Positions 58,301-64,000 of a stretch of DNA of 64,000 bases are shown in pieces. Under the pieces are notes generated by a model. The model did not search any database. It was not told the origin of the DNA and saw only the letters and a program-made list of their open reading frames with translations. The DNA lies in contig CM043944.1 in NCBI GenBank assembly GCA_014529385.2, positions 92,787,476-92,851,475 of the forward strand, in the 5' to 3' direction. How positions within the stretch are numbered: position 1 is the stretch's first letter; every line of letters starts with the position of its first letter. The position numbers and the translations under genes were made by a program. The DNA is from Adiantum capillus-veneris. Lineage: Eukaryota > Streptophyta > Polypodiopsida > Polypodiales > Pteridaceae.

Positions 58301-60520
58301 TCAACAAGACGATCTTTGTCGGCTACAACACTGATTCCAAAGGCTGCCATCTCTATGACCCAGAGCGTAAAAATGTCATTGTTAGCCATGACAGTCATTG
58401 ACGAGCAGTGTCTTAAAGAGGAGGCTTCCGCTCCCAAACCCTCCACTTTATCCTCGGACCTGCCTTTACTTGGTGATCCTGATGATGAGTCCTCTCCTTT
58501 GGATGAACCGTCTTCCAAGGCTCCTGTTACTCACACTCCAGGAGATGGACTTGCAAATTCCAAATGATGATGCTTCGGACTCTAGAGCAAATGAGGATGC
58601 TTCAGACTCTAGAGCAAATGAGGATGATGCATGCTAGTTGTTCTTTCCAACGGGACAACCCCGTTGAGTTACACAGGTGGCTGCTGGATACTTTCAGAAA
58701 ATCCCATGTTACTATTTTTCTTCCAGATCAGCATACTCATAGTACTATCCAGCAGTCTCGACGCAGAAACGCGAGATTTAAAAAACGTTTCCCCAGGATC
58801 TTGTGTGGATTTCTTGGCAACTTTGGTTGGTAGCGAAAGACTTTCCTTGGCAGCCCGGTATTGACTTCGATGAGACCTTTGCAAGTCAACGGCATAGATA
58901 CATGGTAGCCGTCCATACAATATATCCTAGCTCCAAACATAGCAGCAATAAAACAAGAGGTAGCATACGCACCACTAAACCTCAAATAAGACATTATTCA
59001 AACAATATCATTTGGCCAAACTCAAACAAAAAACTTCACTAGGTGAAGTTTAAGCTAGCATTGCCTCCTTCCCACCAACATATGGACACTTTGATAATTT
59101 CCTCCTGGCAACCAACACATGCACATGCAACACTCAGCTTCTAGAGCATAGAAATTTTTAACCTTTAATTGGAAGCCTTTCAAAATTCACAAGTAAAACA
59201 ACCCACTCTATCTAGCGATTTTTATGATGATTTTAATGATCCATTTTCACCTTAATTATTTACAATAAAAACTTGGCTTTCATGATTCATGTAAGAGCAC
59301 AAAAGTCACCCCACTGTTATGATTTTTTGAACAAATTTTTGCGACAGGCTAATTAGGCACAAGGACTCAAAACTGATTACACTTGGCAAGGAAAACCTCA
59401 TAGCAAGACCAAGGATATATTGACATATAGCCCTATGAGACGAGTACTAGAAATCTGCAAGCTCCATAAAATGATAACTAAGCGAAAACATACCCTGGTA
59501 ACATTCGCAGTTTTTGGCCAACAAACAACAAGTACAACAAGATGGTCATGTTGTACAGTAGATTTTCACATGATTTATTTATTGCACTCTTGTAAATAAG
59601 GGCATTGCTGGACTGCTTGGCCAGTATAAAGCTCAGCGACAGATCCTAATATCTAAAAACATACAAACAGACGCAACACTCTTTAAACCAACCCTTTCAA
59701 ACATACTGGGTTCGGCCCTGTAATTGAGTAGCTGTTGCAAATGTTTAAACATCAAAATCTGTATCAAAAACTCAAGGCTCCTTTTAAATTTTTAATCCAT
59801 ATTGGTTTCACCGACTTTTAGCATCCTTCATTGCCAAAGATTGAAAACACAATAATCTCACCAACTCCCAAAACATGAGGACCAAAGAATATATCTTCTA
59901 TTTACTATAAATAAATAGAGCATAGTACTTAGCAGAAAGCACTGAATGCAAACAACCATGAAATGTGTGAGAAAAAACAAACAGGAAAATAAAACAGAAC
60001 GTTCCCTAAAGATATGTGCCAATACCAGCAGTCAATGAGCCTTTGAACACCGTTGCCTGCTAGCCTGCTTGAAAGGCACTTCATGTAGATGCACAAAACC
60101 CCACTTAGAATACTGCAACTTGAGGTTAAAAGGATAAAGGCAAAAAACCAGAAACATTGTCTTCTGCAAGCTGGACAGCTCGTTAATTCTTTCTAATAAA
60201 AATGTAGGCAAGGATAAATGGTCATCACCTACCGCTCGGATGTAGGGAGAGTCCCCATGGTTGAGCAAGCCTTGCATCTGCTTCACTGTAAGCTTCATGG
60301 TGAAAAATTTGTAGAGAAGGCAAAAAGCAGTAGAGGGGCCTCTGCAGTTTCCCGTCATCCATGGCTCCACATGGTCCACCTGGTTATATATCTCATCAAT
60401 AACCTCGTGATGAGTCTTCAGCCGGTAAAGCTCCTTGAAGTAGTCAGAGGAGAGGATGTTCATGCACAAGACCTTCTCCAGCAGAGTATCGATGGGTTTC
60501 CCACATGTCTGCACCTCCAT
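55347..60520 (-). CDS. SRL1: SRL1/PRP38B-type pre-mRNA splicing factor, 4 coding exons
   Basis: A nuclear spliceosome-associated protein of the PRP38 family, plant SRL1 type. Coding exons on the minus strand are 60,520-60,233, 56,627-56,547, 56,381-56,310 and 56,207-55,347, all in phase 0, giving 433 residues. Introns are 3,605, 165 and 102 bp with GT-AG borders (donors GTAGGT, GTAATT, GTGCGC; acceptors TTTCAG, ATGTAG, TTGCAG). Start MEVQTCGKPIDTLLEKVLCM matches the family. The PRP38 domain spans about residues 10-175 (VEPWMTGNCRGPSTAF, GFLYLRYVGDPKTLW, DDEEFAPGSNG). PSVKASLSVSFGQRAPHR is at 198-215. An Arg/Asp/Ser-rich tail follows, then NLAKLRDMYGDA and the end LGGNSTWR. Arabidopsis SRL1 is somewhat shorter; the difference is in the tail. 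Reading frame is intact. Confidence 0.93.
58081..58980 (+). pseudogene. Copia integrase/RT scrap inside SRL1 intron 1
   Basis: On the plus strand, opposite to the host gene, frames give ARKPDDPHFQIFGGDAYV and VHIPKK. After a stop they give TIFVGYNTDSKGCHLYDPER then NVIVSHDSH, the C-terminal integrase region of copia. Then come QQSRRRNARFKKRF and GIDFDETFA (58,858-58,885), the start of copia RT. Many stops are present. It lies well away from both splice borders of the 3.6-kb intron. Confidence 0.75.
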
Positions 60521-60708
60521 ATCTAGCCTATACTGACGGGATGATACAATAATGATAATCTCGATGCTGGAGAGGGGCAACAGCACCACACGTCAGATGA
60601 GCACACCAAATCACAAAAGACATTCTACGCAACCGCAATTCATAATGGAAAAAGCATGGCAAAGCAAAAATGGTCTGTGTAACTAGAGATTGCTAAGCGC
60701 CCCAGACG

Positions 60709-60766
<58 letters not shown>

Positions 60767-60965
60767 CATACACACACACCCTAAACACAAGACACAGACG
60801 CGCACCAACCTTCCGACTTTCTCTGCTGCTGGCGACAATGTCCCCAACGCTTGCTGCGCTAACGCAGAGGTAACAACACTTCCCCTTTCGACAGGTCGAA
60901 AGATCTGAAAGGGGGAGAGACTAAGAGAGCATTAGATTCGAACACAAGACGCGCTTTTACGAGTG
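60521..60965 (-). promoter_or_regulatory. SRL1 5' flank / 5' UTR with GA repeat
   Basis: Upstream of the SRL1 start on the minus strand. It contains a GA microsatellite (60,711-60,764, CT on the plus strand) and a purine-rich stretch (60,900-60,935). GA-rich tracts are common in plant core promoters and 5' UTRs. No clear TATA box was found, and the transcription start is unknown. Confidence 0.4.
60711..60764. repeat. CT microsatellite
   Basis: About 27 CT units, about 190 bp upstream of the SRL1 start codon. Confidence 0.97.
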
Positions 60966-61229
60966 AAATTGAATTGGGCCGAAAGAAAATTACAAATGGA
61001 CCTGGGTAAAGGGGGCCAAGTTAAGGCCACCTGATTTCAACCACTCTGTTGCTCTGTTTGCAGCATGGGAGGGTGCATGCGAGAGCTGAGCGCAAGATCT
61101 GTTGGGGATGGAAGTCGCATAGCAAATGGCAAGGTGCGCGGTATGCACGATGTCAAAGAAAATGTCGTATGTAACAAAAAAGGTCGTGAAAAAGGAGCCA
61201 ATGAGGGGTTAATTTTGAGCCATCATGCC

Positions 61230-61295
61230 ACATCGACTCGAACTCGTGATCGGAAGGCAACAATGCGATTTGGCCCTGTGCTAACCATCCCAGCA
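61230..61295 (-). mobile_element. tRNA-like sequence, possible SINE head
   Basis: On the minus strand TAGCACAGGGC (61,283-61,273) fits the Pol III A box at 10 of 11 positions. GAGTTCGAGTC (61,245-61,235) is close to a B box. The two are 27 bp apart. The context gatcacGAGTTCGAGTC looks like a tRNA T arm with a disturbed stem. No full tRNA fold is possible, so a decayed tRNA-derived SINE is more likely than a tRNA gene. Body and tail are not identified. Confidence 0.3.
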
Positions 61296-61340
61296 CTAGC
61301 TTCACTATGTCCTACAATAGGAGAAAATCCATATTATTAA

Positions 61341-63836
61341 AAGCGGCCGACGAGTCCTAGTACAGGGGTCGGTTTTTCTACTGCCTAAACTCAAAACTAG
61401 AGTGTCCAAAATTTGGTAGCCGATTTAAGGCATTTGGTGGCACTTTGTTACACACAGCCATAGCAAGACTTCACAGCTAGGGAAGCTTGAGCATGAGTCA
61501 AGGAGTAAGCACTTGTCCAAGGTAGCAAGAAACGTGATGCAAGGTATGCAAGAGCCATTGATGCTCTTGGTGAAGGTACCACCAAATTTGGGCACGCAAT
61601 ACCTACCGTCCAAATCTTTATCAGATTGGACGGTAATGTGACCACCAATAAGGATCTTCTGTTCCACCAAAATTGGTGGTGTGTAAAGGTTAAGGCATCC
61701 GGGTCTTATTTGGCAAAATTTTATCTATTGTGTCTCTATGAAAATAGCGAGCAATGCCCTGTACGTAACCAACCTAAAGTCCTTTTGAGGGTGAAGCCGG
61801 CTATAGGACAAATCAATAATGTGAAGTTCACATTCTACTATAGCTTGCCATGAAAGCATAAAAACATAAACTTGAAAAAAAAAACTAGCTTCTAAACCCT
61901 TTTTTCCTCATAAGAGCTGACTATATGTTAAATATTGACAATGATAGTTCTACAAGGATCATGCACTTAGTGGATTTTAAGAAATGATTGAAGTTAAAAA
62001 TATTGACAAGGATAGTTTATATCATGATGATGCACTTTGTGGCTTCTTGAACTCTTTGGTAGCTCCTTTTCTTGCTTTATATACTGCCCATTCGCCATTG
62101 TTCCTTGCCTCTATAATTTTGACTAACTTCGTAGCTTTGTTCTTTAGTTGCGACGGGGTGAGCTCTTCCTCCAAAGTGAGGTACCTTCCAATGAGCTTGT
62201 TTGCTTCGTAATTGTTATCTTCTCCTGCATATCTAGATATGTGACCTTTGCTTGTGTACCGATAAAGGGGACAAGCTTGGTTAATTTTTCTTTGAGAGCA
62301 TCCATTCTTGTTACAAATGCTTCATTATCCAAGTCTACTTCATCCCAACCCTCTCAAAGCCTTCCAATTCTAATATACCTCAGATCTTGGAGTTCACAAC
62401 GAAATACATTATGGTTTCTTGCTTACAAATGTTGTCATAGCTATTACTAGTTTGCCAACTCGGTTATCCATATTTTCCACGAGAGAGCTATTTTTGTCTA
62501 CAAACTCAAAAGAGCCAATACCTTGAAGCTAACAGTTTATTCATGAAATCTAGAATAATATAAAGTTAAGAGTACCAAAAAGATCATGATCAAAATTAAT
62601 ATAGAAAAAAAAATTGACGTTAAGATGCCTTTCTATTAGAAAAAAACAAACTCAAAACACTAGTCAAACTTAGTCTATCACAACGATTTTGAGTTACATT
62701 GCTCAAACTGTCTGCAGGTCATGTAGGACAGGCTGTATATTTTTGCATATTAGATTTCTCTTGGTTGGAATCAGCGTTTCATGCTGATTCCTGCAATTCC
62801 AAACCGTTTTTACGTTACTACAAGTTTGTAGAATGAAACTTTTACAAATTATTCACGGTTTGGGAGATATCTATTTTAGACAACAACGTGGTCTCCTTTT
62901 GCAGGTTCCTCTGCATATGGATTTTCACTGTAGACTCTTTCTGCAATCTTTGTCATACATGCGTATTTGATGTAAAATCTTTTGGGTTCTTTAAATCAAA
63001 TAAATTGCGATAGCGGTTACAAAAAGGATTTTTGTGGTTGATGTAAGATCTTATGCGGTTTATGTATTGATAGAAATATGAAACGCCTATTGTTTCAATG
63101 CTTAAATGCTTGCCATCTTCTTCATCTTCATTACTATGCTATTTTGCTATGCTAAGCAAGAAGAGTGATGATAAGTGAGGAACTATTTCTTTCTCCTATG
63201 AATGATTCTTCTTCCTCTTCCCTACCCTCATTCCTTGCTAGCTCTCTCCACCTTCAAAGGTGTTTGAGGCCTTGGGACTGAGGCTTGGGATAGTTAATGC
63301 TTTTTGCAAAGTTTATGTTATGCTCATGAGGCATGAAGCTTTCCATCTTCATAGCATCACCAAAGTCACAAGGAACACAAAGATTGTATTGTACCAAGTC
63401 TCTCTTGATGGGAGAATCTATAATACAAACGCCTTTTGGAGGGGGGACCGCAGGCTCCAAGTCAATCCGGTCCTCAACTATTGTCATGTTCTCTAATACT
63501 CTCTCTCTCTTTTGCAAAAGTATTGTTTATGCCAAGTTAATTAAGTACTATGTTTATGTTGCTACCATCAATTAAGTTCACCCTCTATGTTCTCAAAGTG
63601 ATCTCACAAAAATGCTCACTCTAATTCTCTTGATTCCGTTATTCTCAAAGTTCATTGGCTATTCCCATTACATATCTTGCCTAGTCTAACAACTTTGATC
63701 AGCATTTTAGTCATTGTACACATTTGTTTTTGGGTTTAGAAGTCAGTTTTGCATGAAAGACTTTGCCAAAAAATTTCAAGTCCTCTATCATCTTGTTAAG
63801 TTTAGCAGATATACCAATTTTTTTCCTTATTGAGTG
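61341..63836. other. No gene recognised
   Basis: AT-rich with only short ORFs. Minus frames such as 62,332-62,144 (MDNEAFVTRMDALKEKLTKL) look protein-like but match nothing I know. The part near 63.8 kb should include the leader and perhaps the LTR of the following copia element, but no iMet primer site is visible. Confidence 0.4.
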
Positions 63837-64000
63837 ATGGCTTCATCATTAGAGAACTTTCTGTTCAACATTGAGAAGTTAGATGGCACTAACTTCCCAT
63901 TCTGGAAGGAAGAGATTTACAATGTCTTAGCGCAGAAAAAGTAGATCCGGCCAATAAATATGAAGGGGATAAAGCCTGAGGACATGGATGAGTATGATTG
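63837..64000 (+). pseudogene. Start of a copia gag, cut by the window end
   Basis: ATG at 63,837 gives MASSLENFLFNIEKLDGTNF then PFWKEEIYNVLAQKK, the classical copia gag start ('KLDGxNFxxWKxxhxxhL'). An in-frame TAG at 63,942-63,944 follows, then RPINMKGIKPEDMDEYD continues in the same frame. The rest lies outside the window. One nonsense codon suggests a pseudogene, though read-through to the end is otherwise clean. Confidence 0.75.

Noticed and set aside
61235-61283. Functional tRNA gene
   Set aside because: No acceptor stem, spacing between boxes is short and the T stem is imperfect.

Overview
The window looks like nuclear DNA from a land plant with a large, repeat-rich genome. The only gene I can support as intact is a minus-strand, four-exon homologue of the plant splicing factor SRL1/PRP38B (55,347-60,520). 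Its introns have GT-AG borders and its Arg/Asp/Ser-rich C-terminal tail matches the plant form. The rest is mostly decayed mobile DNA: Ty1/copia and Ty3/gypsy LTR elements, a DNA-transposon-like protein, a scrap of LINE, a minisatellite and many CT/GA microsatellites. A Penelope-like element carrying a hammerhead ribozyme, together with the style of the other elements, suggests a fern, lycophyte or gymnosperm rather than a typical angiosperm. The sequence alone cannot decide this.

Layout. 0.4-2 kb: internally deleted copia element (gag fragment plus 3' LTR). 3.4-4.8 kb: 61-bp minisatellite with a hairpin in every unit. 5-8 kb: broken transposase-like gene (DUF7869-like). 10.25-29.8 kb: an old gypsy element (A) with a 5' LTR, a tRNA-Asp primer site, a leader of ~284-bp repeats built around a perfect palindrome, gag, protease, RT/RNase H, an integrase with two zinc-binding modules, and a second protease-like domain after the integrase. 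Its gag is split by a minus-strand gypsy element (15.26-20.97 kb) whose ~2-kb repeats carry CCAAT arrays and a TATA box. 30.0-34.98 kb: a second gypsy piece (B) of the same family, without RT or integrase, with two protease-like ORFs, a repetitive Lys/Gln-rich ORF, a duplicated polypurine tract and a 936-bp 3' LTR.

34.98-39.25 kb: directly abutting that LTR is an endonuclease-less Penelope-like element with ORF1, a telomerase-like RT broken by one frameshift, and a downstream type I hammerhead ribozyme with all core residues present. 39.3-41.7 kb: minus-strand gypsy gag/RT remnant. 42.9-46.3 kb: minus-strand copia gag and, 2.2 kb upstream of it, a perfect tRNA-iMet primer site; long CT and GT microsatellites lie between. 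46.9-51.5 kb: unidentified broken ORFs. 51.5-54.4 kb: LINE scrap and two oppositely oriented copia scraps. 55.3-61 kb: the SRL1/PRP38B gene, with a dead copia fragment inside its 3.6-kb first intron. 61.2 kb: possible tRNA-derived SINE. 63.8 kb to the end: start of another copia gag.

The most distinctive object is the Penelope-like element with its hammerhead ribozyme. Next are the palindromic leader repeats, the double integrase zinc module and the post-integrase protease-like domain of the gypsy family. All positions come from reading the sequence by eye; no similarity search was run.
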